Below, in pieces: positions 41,097 to 49,903 of a stretch of 64,000 nucleotides of DNA. Below the pieces are notes generated by a model. It did not search any database. It was not told the DNA's origin and saw only the letters and a list, made by a program, of their open reading frames with translations. The stretch comes from Hyphochytrium catenoides (Eukaryota > Sar > Hyphochytriomycetes > Hyphochytriales > Hyphochytriaceae), in assembly GCA_900088475.1 (NCBI GenBank), contig FLMG01003686.1, positions 62,001-126,000 of the forward strand, given 5' to 3'. The stretch's first letter is position 1; each line of letters opens with the position of its first letter. The position numbers and the translations under genes are program-made.

Positions 41097-44087
41097 TTAC
41101 CGGCGTGACGGCGGCGTTTTCTGATGCTTGGCTTTTGATAACAGTAGTAGCAGGTGAAATGTAAGCCACGCTCTGCTCAACAAAGAAGTTTGATCCCGTA
41201 GTCCTCTATACCGCCCGGACTCAGGTAGAATGAATGTATGCTCAAGAGCACCATTCGGATCATAATTTTCTTCAAGGATGGCATATGCGTTGAGACAAAG
41301 CATAATGCCGCAATCGTTGGAATTCTTCTGCTGCTGGGGACTCTTAACCATCGAAAATTTTTCCTCGTTAGTTGATCCTGAGAACCATTTGAGAACTGCT
41401 TGTACCTCTTTCCTTGGTGGATTCCCCTTCGCCATAGAGTCATAATAGGTCAGGGACCAGTCATCCTTGCTGCGCCTTCGCCACACGTACAAACCGTAGT
41501 GATTGTTCCTAGAGATGGGCATAAAGATGAGAGAGCCTTCCCGATCCGCCGCTTTCCTGGCACGACGAGCCGCGTTATCATCAACCTCAAAGTCGTCGAC
41601 ATCCAACTCTGCCAGCGCTTGAACCAGCGGGTTATGCAGTGGTCTTCGGTCTGATCCACCAAGCTGCTCTTCCGCTAATAGAGACAACCAAAGCTCGATC
41701 ACACGGCTGCTGAGACCTTTACCTATTTCGAGAGTAGCGAGCTCCTTGTATTCAACAGAGAAGTCATCCTTATCATAGCAGTTGCCCTCTGCAATAGCCG
41801 CTTCTTGCCATACTTTCCGGGCAATACCAATCTGCCAGTCACCATACTCCATGTGATAAATAAATTGAGCATCATGGATAGCGGGAAGTAGCTCCTTAAG
41901 ATCCATCTCTCGAAGCAGAAGTAGAGTTTGAAGCTGTAAGTTTGTATCCTGTAATTGTAGGTTTGCATCTTGCAGCTCTTGGTTTGTATGCTTCAGATAT
42001 TCGATGTCTCCCCGCAGCTTGTGAACATCTCGTTCTCTGGCGTCCTTGACGTCACTTGCTTCTGCTCTTGCTTCTTCCAGTTCCTTCGTTAAGGTCTCAC
42101 ACTGGAGAGTCTTTTCCTGGAGAGCGCTATTCGAGGCCAAAAGCTTGCCATAACAGGCCTCTAAAGTATTATTCAGGCGAGAGACATCTTTGAGTCTGTC
42201 ATTCAGTCGTTGCTCAGAAATACCGCTCTGGCAGGATTGGGCGATATCAGTTAGCCGTTGTGTCAGCTTGATTATGTGATCCCAATCACAGTTCTTGGTA
42301 GGTGACTTAGAAGTAGTGACCTCTGGGCTGGACTGTGGCTGGATTGTGCTGCTAACACTACTATCGGCGCTATGCAACTGCATGTTGCACACGTTTGAGT
42401 CTTTAGTGCAGTCATGGTCAACGCAGACGCGTTTGGATCCAGGGGCCAAGGTCTCTTGAAATGGCCGTTTACGATTGGGCCCGTCATAGGGCTTCGACTT
42501 AACCTCGGTAGCAGCGTCTGTGCTGGTGTTAGCTTCTGTGTCTGCGGTGGTGTTAGCTTCTGTGGATGTGCTCGTGTTAGCTTCTGTGTCTGCGGTGGTG
42601 TTAGCTTCTGTGGATGTGCTCGTGTTAGCTTCTGTGTCTGCGCTGATGTTAGCTTCTGAAGCTGGGCTGGTGTTAGCTTCTGTGGCTGTGCTCGTGTTAG
42701 GTTCTGAGGCTGCGCTGGTGGTAGCTTCTGTGGCTGCGCTGGTGTTAGCTTCTGTGGATGTGCTCGTGTTAGCTTCTGTGGATGTGCACGTGTTAGCTTC
42801 CGCGCTGGAATCAGTAAAGGCCTCGTTGCTTGCGCCGGTCATGTCATGTTCATCAATGCTGGCCTCGGCCTCACTGCCGTGCGTTGTACAATATTCTCCA
42901 TCTGCTTGTTGATACGGACAACCCGGCTCCGAACAGCTGTCGGCTCCTCCGTGCTTCCTGCATAAGCCATAGTGATTCTGCTGGAACTCACATCCTTCCA
43001 CAATACATGTCCATTCACCCTCTGTATTGCTAGCCTCTGTGCCATTAGCCTCGTTGCTGCTTGACTCGTTCTCCGCGGTAAGTCCATCTCTACCATAGAT
43101 AAGTTCTCCATGCGATTTACAGAGTCCTTTGATCTCTGCCTTAAAGCTACACACATCTACCATACACACCTTCGCTCCACCGTGGCCCCTGCACAGTCCA
43201 GCACGATATGCGGCCTTCTGACATCCTGGGATACGACATAACCGTTTACCTCCATGACGCCAACAAAGACCGTCCTTCAGCGCTTGTTTTGTGCAACGGT
43301 CGCCGTTATCCTTGAGTTTGCGGCATACCCGCCTTCTGCTGGTCCCGCTGCTAGCTTTGTTGTTGGCATCGTTGCTACTAGTGTCGTTGCTACTGGCGTC
43401 GTTGTTGCTGGTCCCGTTGCTTGCCTCTGTGTCGGGTCTATTTCCCATTTTACCATAAGGATAGAAATGGTCCTCACAGATTCCTTTGACCTTTGCCTTT
43501 GATGTACAATTTTTGATCTTGCACAGCTTTTCCTCCTTTCCTTGGTGACCTCTGCACCGTCCAGAGTGATAGGCAACTTTCATACATTCTGGTATACGGC
43601 AAATTCGTTTAGCCCCATGATCCCAGCAAAGACCGGCCTTCTCCGCCTTGCTGGTACAACGCTCGCCGTTACTCATATCTTGATATCTACAGCTCAGCGT
43701 CCTGGTCCCGTTGCTAGCCTCGATGCCGTTGACTTCGTCGCATGACTCCGTGTTGTTGGCCCCGTCGATCGACCCCGTATTAGGCCTATTTCCGTCTCTA
43801 CCATAGAGTCTTTCGCCGTGCAACTCACAGAAACCTTTGACCTCTGGCTTTGAAGTACATTCCTCTATCTTACAGACCTTCTCTTCGTGGGCCCTGCACA
43901 ATCCACCGCGGAACTGGCCAGTAGTACATTCGGGTATATAACACTCTCGTTTAACCCCATGAGCACAACAGTAGCCGCTGTACTGTGTAAATTTCGAGCA
44001 CCGCTCGCCGTCCTCCTGGAATTTACAGCGCGGCCGGGTCCGCTTCGGTTTGGAATCTTCTGGGATAGTAACTGGCGTCTCCTCCAT
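41097..44087 (-). CDS. Ulp1-type cysteine protease fused to Cys-His repeats
   Basis: A 996-residue protein. The first ~420 residues contain about ten Cys/His repeats of form CRIPGCQKAAYRAGLCRGHG, like the repeats found beside WRKY domains in plants and oomycetes. An Ala/Ser/Thr/Glu repeat tract (EANTSTSTEANTS) lies at ~430-535 and a nuclear-signal-like RKRPFQETLAPGSKRV at ~547. A coiled coil follows (~610-720). The C-terminal ~230 residues are a C48 (Ulp1/SENP) protease: His863 in NNHYGLYVW, Asp883 in YYDSM, Gln920 and Cys926 in QQKNSNDCGIM. It should cleave SUMO or ubiquitin-like conjugates. The triad looks intact. Confidence 0.88.
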   Translation of the reverse strand: MEETPVTIPEDSKPKRTRPRCKFQEDGERCSKFTQYSGYCCAHGVKRECYIPECTTGQFRGGLCRAHEEKVCKIEECTSKPEVKGFCELHGERLYGRDGNRPNTGSIDGANNTESCDEVNGIEASNGTRTLSCRYQDMSNGERCTSKAEKAGLCWDHGAKRICRIPECMKVAYHSGRCRGHQGKEEKLCKIKNCTSKAKVKGICEDHFYPYGKMGNRPDTEASNGTSNNDASSNDTSSNDANNKASSGTSRRRVCRKLKDNGDRCTKQALKDGLCWRHGGKRLCRIPGCQKAAYRAGLCRGHGGAKVCMVDVCSFKAEIKGLCKSHGELIYGRDGLTAENESSSNEANGTEASNTEGEWTCIVEGCEFQQNHYGLCRKHGGADSCSEPGCPYQQADGEYCTTHGSEAEASIDEHDMTGASNEAFTDSSAEANTCTSTEANTSTSTEANTSAATEATTSAASEPNTSTATEANTSPASEANISADTEANTSTSTEANTTADTEANTSTSTEANTTADTEANTSTDAATEVKSKPYDGPNRKRPFQETLAPGSKRVCVDHDCTKDSNVCNMQLHSADSSVSSTIQPQSSPEVTTSKSPTKNCDWDHIIKLTQRLTDIAQSCQSGISEQRLNDRLKDVSRLNNTLEACYGKLLASNSALQEKTLQCETLTKELEEARAEASDVKDARERDVHKLRGDIEYLKHTNQELQDANLQLQDTNLQLQTLLLLREMDLKELLPAIHDAQFIYHMEYGDWQIGIARKVWQEAAIAEGNCYDKDDFSVEYKELATLEIGKGLSSRVIELWLSLLAEEQLGGSDRRPLHNPLVQALAELDVDDFEVDDNAARRARKAADREGSLIFMPISRNNHYGLYVWRRRSKDDWSLTYYDSMAKGNPPRKEVQAVLKWFSGSTNEEKFSMVKSPQQQKNSNDCGIMLCLNAYAILEENYDPNGALEHTFILPESGRYRGLRDQTSLLSRAWLTFHLLLLLSKAKHQKTPPSRR
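42515..42815 (-). repeat. In-frame Ala/Ser/Thr/Glu repeat tract
   Basis: About twelve units of 24 bases based on GTGTTAGCTTCTGTGG and CTGTGCTC, encoding (S/A)TEANTS(T/A). Two variants interleave. Located between the Cys-His part and the coiled coil of the protease gene. Confidence 0.8.
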
Positions 44088-44250
44088 CTTGAGGCCGGGA
44101 TCTCTACTGAAGCGATCTCTGCAAGTTCTGTTTTTGAGCTTGTGCTCTGGAGGGAAGATGCGAAAATGCCTGCTCTCAGAATCTTCACCTCAACCATTCC
44201 TTGAAATCTAAAACGAAAAGAACCCATGGCCAACATTTTAAAGAAAAATA

Positions 44251-44289
44251 TTACACTCCGTATATTGAATTTCCATTCTCGGAGTGTAA
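44251..44289. promoter_or_regulatory. 10-bp inverted repeat in a gene leader
   Basis: TTACACTCCG (44251-44260) and CGGAGTGTAA (44280-44289) pair exactly around 19 bases, in AT-rich DNA just before the ATG at 44322. It may be an operator, a leader hairpin, or part of the promoter. It also lies inside the longer frame from 44226, which favours the later start. Confidence 0.45.
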
Positions 44290-44321
44290 ATTTACTTTCT
44301 CACAACAAAATAGGACAAACA

Positions 44322-46349
44322 ATGGACGATTTCAACAAACTTTTGAACGACATAAAAGAATCGCCAGAGCTTGTCCTTAGCAGCCAACTCACGGATGAGC
44401 AGATCTTAGAGCTCCAGAAGCGTATCAACCCTTACAGTCATGTTGGGGCGGCAGCAGCACGGGACACCTCCAACAAGAAGGTTGCGGTCGTCTCGTACAC
44501 CAATCTTCGTGAAGACTACCTGCGGCGCTTTGTCATGACCAGCATGGTTGGTTTCATCTATCGTATGATGGATGAATATGAGGTACCTACAGAGAATCGC
44601 CGGTGGACGCCAAAGAAGCAAGACAAGACCGAAGAAGAACCTTTCAAGTTGGATGATATCATTGAGCGTCTTGAAGCGGCACTGGACCTTGCTAAGAAAG
44701 GCAAAGAAGCCGAAACACAAGCCAGTCAGGATGATGCATTGTTTGCCCTGACCAACATTCTTTGTTTGTTCGGCGAAGAGGCGAAGCTTCGGTTGACCAC
44801 CACAGCACAGAAGGCCAAGGATTCTCCTATCACTAAGGAGCTTCTAGAGAAGTTCCCAGATAAAGTGAAGAAGCTAGCTGCAGGTAGCAGTAGCCTTGAG
44901 GTTCCACAAAGCGTTGCCAAGACCATGGTGACACAGTTCGTTGACACACTGTTCAAGTATGATCCTAACATTCATGTGCGCTCTGCAAAGGGAAAATTGG
45001 ATAATGATGGGGACCTGGTTGAGCCTGAGCGTGTCACCCTTGAGATGCTCCATTCCAAGGCAACTAAGGATGTGAAGACGACCGACGCAGCCACCTCTGA
45101 TGCTCTGAACACAGTGTTTGCCTCTCGGGTGAACTACAATGCTGCATCTGCTGTTCTCACAAACTCCAGTCTGCTTGAGTCAGTTCAATACTTTGCAGGT
45201 AACCCTACTGCTTATAACAAATATCTGAAGTACCACTTGGATGACGAGGTTCGGTCTGTACTCGAGATTACTCCGCCACAGGACACCTTCCATCGTTGGA
45301 ACTACTATACTGAAGTCAACTATGAAGAGCTTCGTAAGGCTACACAGGCAATCTACTTTGATAAGCCTGACCTCGACTGGGCGCTTGCACTTCTTGACAC
45401 CTTCGAGGGATCACAGACTGATATTGAAAACAAGTTTGAACTCTACAAGACACGCTATCAGGATGAGATGCTGACTGACATCAAGCTTCTGGAGTTTGGT
45501 GGATGGACTCTGCTAGGGGACTTCAAGGAGAACCGTAAGAACATGGACTTCTATAATAAGAACATGGGAGTACTGAAGCGCATCATTGACAGGCACGCTG
45601 AGGACAAACAGATTGGTAAGGAGCTGATGAAGAACCGTGTACGTGTACAGAAGGCCAAGAATATCGCTGAGTGTGGACCGGATACGCCAGGACTCAAGGA
45701 CTATGCTTCGACACTCGGGGGCGACGTCGAGTCATTCGGTGCAGAGAAAGCGATCTCCACCGAGGAGATGAAGCGTCTGGAAGCAGCTAAGGGTAACATC
45801 AAGATGGCAAATGAGCTGGCTTATGTTGATGGACTTCGTAAGGTTATCAAGGACCTTGAGAACAAGGAAACGTTAACTACAAGCGAGAAAGATACCCTTG
45901 AGCTTAAGAAGAAAGAGTTAGTTCGCGCTCTGGAGCTCCTTGAGGTACCAGAAGAAGCAATCCAGGTAGATGTGTTCACTAACAGTGGGTCAGACTTCAA
46001 GAAGACCTCATTCTACACAAAGAGTGATGAGCAGCTTGAGAAGGAACACAGCGAGCGGATCGCAGCGTCAGGTGAGCCAACACCTGCAGCTGCACCACCG
46101 CTAACGAGACCTATGGGTCCAGCGCAGAATGCCTTTGCTTCGCAGAACTCCTTTGCTCAACGGCTCACTACTGGTGGACCAGATGGCAAGCCTATCGATC
46201 TCAACTCACTTGCCCCATTTGCTAGAGCTTTCTATGAGAATGCTAACGTAGGTAGTTCAGACCTTAGTAAGTTACAGTATGTAGAGCAAGTAGCTGTTCG
46301 TGAAGACGGGACAGAGGAAACCAAGGGTGGCGAGCTTCATGAGCTTTAA
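44322..46349 (+). CDS. Large soluble helical protein, probable virion component
   Basis: A 675-residue protein from the ATG at 44322; a frame from an ATG at 44226 would add 32 residues, but that stretch reads like AT-rich promoter DNA with a hairpin. The protein is helical, charged and free of membrane segments (LEMLHSKATKDVKTTDAATS; LRRFVMTSMVGFIYRMMDEY), with no enzyme motif visible. The C-terminus has a Pro/Ala linker and KLQYVEQVAVREDGTEE. Codon use is highly regular, as for a highly expressed gene. A major internal virion protein is plausible but unproven. Confidence 0.75.
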   Translation: MDDFNKLLNDIKESPELVLSSQLTDEQILELQKRINPYSHVGAAAARDTSNKKVAVVSYTNLREDYLRRFVMTSMVGFIYRMMDEYEVPTENRRWTPKKQDKTEEEPFKLDDIIERLEAALDLAKKGKEAETQASQDDALFALTNILCLFGEEAKLRLTTTAQKAKDSPITKELLEKFPDKVKKLAAGSSSLEVPQSVAKTMVTQFVDTLFKYDPNIHVRSAKGKLDNDGDLVEPERVTLEMLHSKATKDVKTTDAATSDALNTVFASRVNYNAASAVLTNSSLLESVQYFAGNPTAYNKYLKYHLDDEVRSVLEITPPQDTFHRWNYYTEVNYEELRKATQAIYFDKPDLDWALALLDTFEGSQTDIENKFELYKTRYQDEMLTDIKLLEFGGWTLLGDFKENRKNMDFYNKNMGVLKRIIDRHAEDKQIGKELMKNRVRVQKAKNIAECGPDTPGLKDYASTLGGDVESFGAEKAISTEEMKRLEAAKGNIKMANELAYVDGLRKVIKDLENKETLTTSEKDTLELKKKELVRALELLEVPEEAIQVDVFTNSGSDFKKTSFYTKSDEQLEKEHSERIAASGEPTPAAAPPLTRPMGPAQNAFASQNSFAQRLTTGGPDGKPIDLNSLAPFARAFYENANVGSSDLSKLQYVEQVAVREDGTEETKGGELHEL

Positions 46350-46402
46350 TTTAGCTTTATAACAAAAGCCTAAAAGTGACCGAACTTCTTTTTTCTTCTT
46401 AA

Positions 46403-47707
46403 TCAAAGTCTCTTCTGCTGCTTAGCAGGACTAGGTCCTTCATTGTGCCACTCTACTTCCTTCCGTTTGAGCCAGTTAGAATTTGGCTTATAGAGAGGCT
46501 TGGCAAGGAAGTTGCGTACAATCTGCTGCTTCTGGATGCGACGGAAGGTCCTCGCCATGAAGTCCATGATGAAAGGTAATATAAGGTCGTAGACTTTTGG
46601 GTGAAGATCTTTAACGTCTCTGTCAGTAGTGTTCTCATAGATGTAGCGTGCAAATCCCGTAACCCTTTGGGTGAACCGCGGTGATTTCAGAAACCTGGGA
46701 GACGGACCCATACGGTTCAAGCTCAAGAAAGACCACTTATACCCTAGCTGATTCTGTGCAAACTCTGCGGACACCACGCAAGCCCAGGACACAATGCTTT
46801 CAGAGATAGACTCTAGTTCTTCTTCGGTGTAGGTTAGGTCATACTTGGCGTTCAGGTAAGATATAACTTCGAGTGAAGCCTTGACTCTGTGCTCAAACTT
46901 GCTCGTAAACAGCACTCCATCCCATCCACGTAGGACGGCTCGACGAGTTGGTTTCCCCCCATGTTCCTCTAGGTAGCGGACAATAGATAAATCTCCAGAA
47001 TGTATCGCGCTGGCAAAGCAATCTGCGTCTACCGCAATGCCAAGTTCTTCGTGTACATAACGAACCATTTCCAGCCTACCTTGGGCTATGGCGCTCGACA
47101 ACATAGATTGGGAAACTGGAGCGCCCAGCCACAGCAACTTGCGTACAACTTCCATAGTACCACAGCGAACCGCCTCTACGAGCATACTCTCTGCGAAAAG
47201 CTCTTGCTTCCAATCATTTCCATCTCCAAGAAACTTCTCTATATCGGTAGGTGTGCATTCTTCTTTCCAGTGAGTCAGAGCCTTTTGCACTAAATATGTC
47301 GATTGGCCCTGGTATCCCGCACCCATGAGAAATTCTATCCAACATCTGGAATTGTCGTACCCGTACTTCCTAGTACCGAAGAAAGCAGCAATGATGGCCC
47401 TTGGTAGGTCCTGTTGTACCTCATTCATGTACAAGACAAGTTGAGTGTGTTTGACATCGAAGGGGCCTGTGACCACGCTGAACCAGTCATTGGGACAAGC
47501 ATGGTAACCTTGGCTTATAGCGTACTTGAAACCCTCCAGATTAGCTTCCTTCAAAGCTGCACGGGCCAATACAGAGAGTAGTTCGCGGCCATTGGTTGTT
47601 CTCCGCTTCTGCTTACTAAGCCTTTGGTATCGAGCTTTCAGCACAGCAAAAAGCTCAGAAGACTCAACCTTCGAAGCCTTGAGATCAGAATCTCTGTCGG
47701 GCTCCAT
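46403..47707 (-). CDS. Ankyrin-like repeat family protein, paralogue of the left-edge gene
   Basis: A 434-residue protein from the ATG at 47707 (the longest frame begins with GTG). Ankyrin-like helices run through ~150-260 (CGTMEVVRKLLWLGAP; QGRLEMVRYVHEELGI). The last 50 residues contain KQQIVRNFLAKPLYKP, near-identical to the protein at 2-868; the middle also aligns. So this shows what the truncated left-edge gene probably looks like in full. No PRANC or F-box motif was recognised, but the conserved C-terminal box may serve a similar adaptor purpose. Confidence 0.8.
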   Translation of the reverse strand: MEPDRDSDLKASKVESSELFAVLKARYQRLSKQKRRTTNGRELLSVLARAALKEANLEGFKYAISQGYHACPNDWFSVVTGPFDVKHTQLVLYMNEVQQDLPRAIIAAFFGTRKYGYDNSRCWIEFLMGAGYQGQSTYLVQKALTHWKEECTPTDIEKFLGDGNDWKQELFAESMLVEAVRCGTMEVVRKLLWLGAPVSQSMLSSAIAQGRLEMVRYVHEELGIAVDADCFASAIHSGDLSIVRYLEEHGGKPTRRAVLRGWDGVLFTSKFEHRVKASLEVISYLNAKYDLTYTEEELESISESIVSWACVVSAEFAQNQLGYKWSFLSLNRMGPSPRFLKSPRFTQRVTGFARYIYENTTDRDVKDLHPKVYDLILPFIMDFMARTFRRIQKQQIVRNFLAKPLYKPNSNWLKRKEVEWHNEGPSPAKQQKRL

Positions 47708-48005
47708 CTGCCAGTCGTGGTTTGGCACTTCCTGGGGCTGGAATTTTGAAAAGTGCCAGGCATTTGGAGCCTGACCCCCACACAGACTTCATCCCTCCCT
47801 TGAACCAGTTCAATTCCAAATCTATCTATAACGATTCTGAAATCAGCTCAGACGGATTTACAATATCATTTTTCCACCAAGAGCAGCTGGGCTGGAGAAG
47901 AATCTTTTGAAAGCAGCTGCGAGACTTGCAGCCAGCCAGTCTTTGCTTGAAGCTTCACTCTTCAAATTTCTTCTCGACATCAAAAACTTCCTCCAGACAA
48001 GAACC

Positions 48006-49166
48006 ATGGACCCTCCAGTTTCTTTGCCGCCAGAAGAGGTGATCCGGAGCCTGAAATGTGTGATCTCACAAGAGATAATGTGTGATCCAGTCATTGGAAA
48101 CGATGGAGGGATCTATAACCGATACGAGGTTGTCCAGGCCTTGGTCCGAACTGGCTCATTCATTGGACAGAAAGGCACTCCGGTGCACAGTATCGTTGGT
48201 ACTGCAGACCCCTTGAGGCACATTATATACGCCTACTTCCCAGAGCAAGAAGTTAGGCGCCGAACCCAATGGGCGGCTTTGGAGGCAGAAGTAGCAGAGC
48301 TCTTTGAGCAGGCTGACTTTCAATCAGCTCTGCGACAACTGGATTATGTGAGACAGTATCGCACTGGCTTTGATCATTACTTGGAGACTCCAGCAACCGG
48401 TCTCCTGAAAGTGAGTGAGAACATGGATCTTCTGATGGTACATGGTGACGCTGATGATGATATACGCGACGAGATCTCTGTGGACCTCTACTCAATTGCT
48501 CAGATGATACTCACAGAGCCTGACAACGATTATGAGCCGTTGGCGAGGTACCTCGTACAGAAAGTTACCTATCTTGACCTCGGGTCTTCGGTGGATGTCC
48601 CCTGGTTTATCATTCGGTGTCAGGGAGACTTCTTCAAGCTCTCTCAGGTCGACCAAGAGGCGCTGCTGTTGGAGATCGCAGACGGCGGTGCATATGATAA
48701 CACCTCCTCCAATAGTTTTGTCATTCATAGTTTCTTCTCAAGAGTACTTCTTCACGATGGTCCGATTGGCGCAGACGACGGCAAGAATGAGTCTTTGCTT
48801 TTGCGGATTGCATTGTTGTTAGTGGCGCGGGGGTTTGAAGATTTGGTTGACGGTATTGAGAATCGGTATCTGGGCAACAAGCCGGGCCTTGACTTCCCAG
48901 TAGGCAGTAAACTATTGCGTTGTGTGGTCGAGTGTATTATGTTGAACGATAACGATCACTTCCGCGAGGTACTGACAAGGCTCCTGAGAGCACTGCTTCC
49001 TAGGGCAAGTGAGGAAGATCAAGCCTTTACTAGTATAGGATCTACTGTTCTGCTCACATTCTTTGAACGACAGTTTGGTAGGGGTCGCAAAGTACGGGCA
49101 TCCCAGAGGAAACGAACAAGAGACGTTGGAAGTTCCCTGCCCATAGAAGTCGAGAGCGACTCTTAG
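48006..49166 (+). CDS. U-box (RING-like) E3 ubiquitin ligase candidate
   Basis: A 386-residue protein from the ATG at 48006; the longer frame starts with TTG. Residues 14-47 match a modified RING or U-box: LKCVISQEIMCDPVIGNDGG then YNRYEVVQAL, which corresponds to the C-P-I-x-E-x-M-x-D-P-V core. The next region includes further helices. Residues ~70-360 form a long helical domain without clear repeats. It could work with the E2 at 925-1473. The tail has a basic patch (RKVRASQRKRTRD). The E3 role is inferred from the domain only. Confidence 0.72.
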   Translation: MDPPVSLPPEEVIRSLKCVISQEIMCDPVIGNDGGIYNRYEVVQALVRTGSFIGQKGTPVHSIVGTADPLRHIIYAYFPEQEVRRRTQWAALEAEVAELFEQADFQSALRQLDYVRQYRTGFDHYLETPATGLLKVSENMDLLMVHGDADDDIRDEISVDLYSIAQMILTEPDNDYEPLARYLVQKVTYLDLGSSVDVPWFIIRCQGDFFKLSQVDQEALLLEIADGGAYDNTSSNSFVIHSFFSRVLLHDGPIGADDGKNESLLLRIALLLVARGFEDLVDGIENRYLGNKPGLDFPVGSKLLRCVVECIMLNDNDHFREVLTRLLRALLPRASEEDQAFTSIGSTVLLTFFERQFGRGRKVRASQRKRTRDVGSSLPIEVESDS

Positions 49167-49251
49167 ATGCTTGTTGTTTGTGGCTTACCTGCAAGCACCC
49201 TTATCACATACAATGCTTTGAAGACTTACTAAGTAGTAGAGATAGAAAGCC

Positions 49252-49449
49252 ATGTGTACTCCCATTACCAATTGCCTCCTTACAGTTGTCGATATAATCA
49301 TCCTAATATTGCATTTGATCTTTGAGATTATAGTCTTGCCCTTCAGGTTGGTTGCCTACTACCTTGTAAAATGTTGTGGACGTGGCACTCCAGCCCCGTA
49401 CTGGACCTGGCAACCTAAGCGTCGCTATGTAAGAAGAACACGCATTTAA
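49252..49449 (+). CDS. Small membrane protein
   Basis: A 65-residue protein. Residues ~8-42 form one or two hydrophobic segments (LLTVVDIIILILHLIFEIIV), followed by Cys-Cys and a basic, aromatic tail (YWTWQPKRRYVRRTRI). A stem-loop with a T-run follows the stop (49463-49492), which supports a real transcribed gene. No family recognised. It could be an envelope or host-membrane protein. Confidence 0.55.
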   Translation: MCTPITNCLLTVVDIIILILHLIFEIIVLPFRLVAYYLVKCCGRGTPAPYWTWQPKRRYVRRTRI

Positions 49450-49462
49450 GCAAGATATTCGT

Positions 49463-49492
49463 TTGCCCTGTTCCGGGCAATAGCTTTTTTTT
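49463..49492 (+). terminator. Stem-loop plus T-run after the small membrane gene
   Basis: TTGCCC (49463-49468) and GGGCAA (49475-49480) form a 6-bp stem with a 6-base loop, followed by TAGC and a run of eight T. It looks like a simple terminator or a 3'-end hairpin. Confidence 0.5.
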
Positions 49493-49545
49493 ATTACTGA
49501 TTAGGAATTGGCGTCGCTTGCTCTGCCTAAATGTACCTACTTATG

Positions 49546-49768
49546 GTATCTCAACATTGAACCTCTCCTCGTCACACTGATTGAGAAGATCAATCAATTC
49601 ATTCTCCGAGATAGAGATTGTAATAGTGCTTCGGAACACTGTGATGGGAGGGTTGTCTCTCAACTCCTCTCTAAGAATTATTTTTCTCAGAGGTTGGTAT
49701 CTTCATCTTAGTGATCTTCTTCTTGCGTCGGCGCAGGTCCTTCCTGACGAGCTCCTTGAAGCGAGAAG
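49546..49768 (-). pseudogene. Broken duplicate of the DUF3627 C-terminus
   Basis: This stretch matches 49908-50126 base for base at most positions (same order, same strand), so it is a copy of the last ~72 codons of the gene at 49904-51229. A one-base insertion around 49675 shifts the frame into a stop shortly after PTSEKNNS. No start or N-terminal part is present. It is therefore a fragment left by duplication rather than a gene. Confidence 0.85.
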
Positions 49769-49801
49769 GAGATTACCAACATGAAGATACCAACCTCTGA
49801 G
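49686..49801. repeat. 21-bp perfect inverted repeat formed by the duplicated pieces
   Basis: CTCAGAGGTTGGTATCTTCA plus T (49686-49706) is the exact reverse complement of 49781-49801; similarity continues imperfectly on both sides. It arises because the direct and inverted copies meet head to head. Confidence 0.85.
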
Positions 49802-49816
49802 AAGAGTACAGGTCCT
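49769..49816 (+). pseudogene. Inverted fragment of the same gene
   Basis: Read on the plus strand, the bases encode KEITNMKIPTSEKST, a piece of the MSV199/DUF3627 protein (49904-51229, minus) in opposite orientation. It follows directly on the broken direct copy, so the locus has been both duplicated and inverted. Confidence 0.8.
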
Positions 49817-49903
49817 TCCTGACTCCCTACCCCTAGGCATAATTTTTATTATTATCTAATTTTAGGGACACTGAACCTTACCATTCCCTCTTAATAGACT
49901 TGT

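Larger units (their letters stand above)
49450..49903. other. 454-base gap with terminator and gene debris
   Basis: After the hairpin following the small membrane gene, the gap is filled by a broken copy of the C-terminus of the neighbouring MSV199/DUF3627 gene (49546-49768) and an inverted piece of it (49769-49816). The last ~85 bases are AT-rich unique DNA. Confidence 0.75.

Noticed and set aside
42520-42912. 130-codon plus-strand frame opposite the ASTE tract
   Set aside because: Low-complexity shadow (Leu/Val/Ala repeats) of the protease gene.
49508-49784. Plus-strand frames of 67 codons at the duplicated locus
   Set aside because: They lie antisense to the broken DUF3627 copy and are explained by it.
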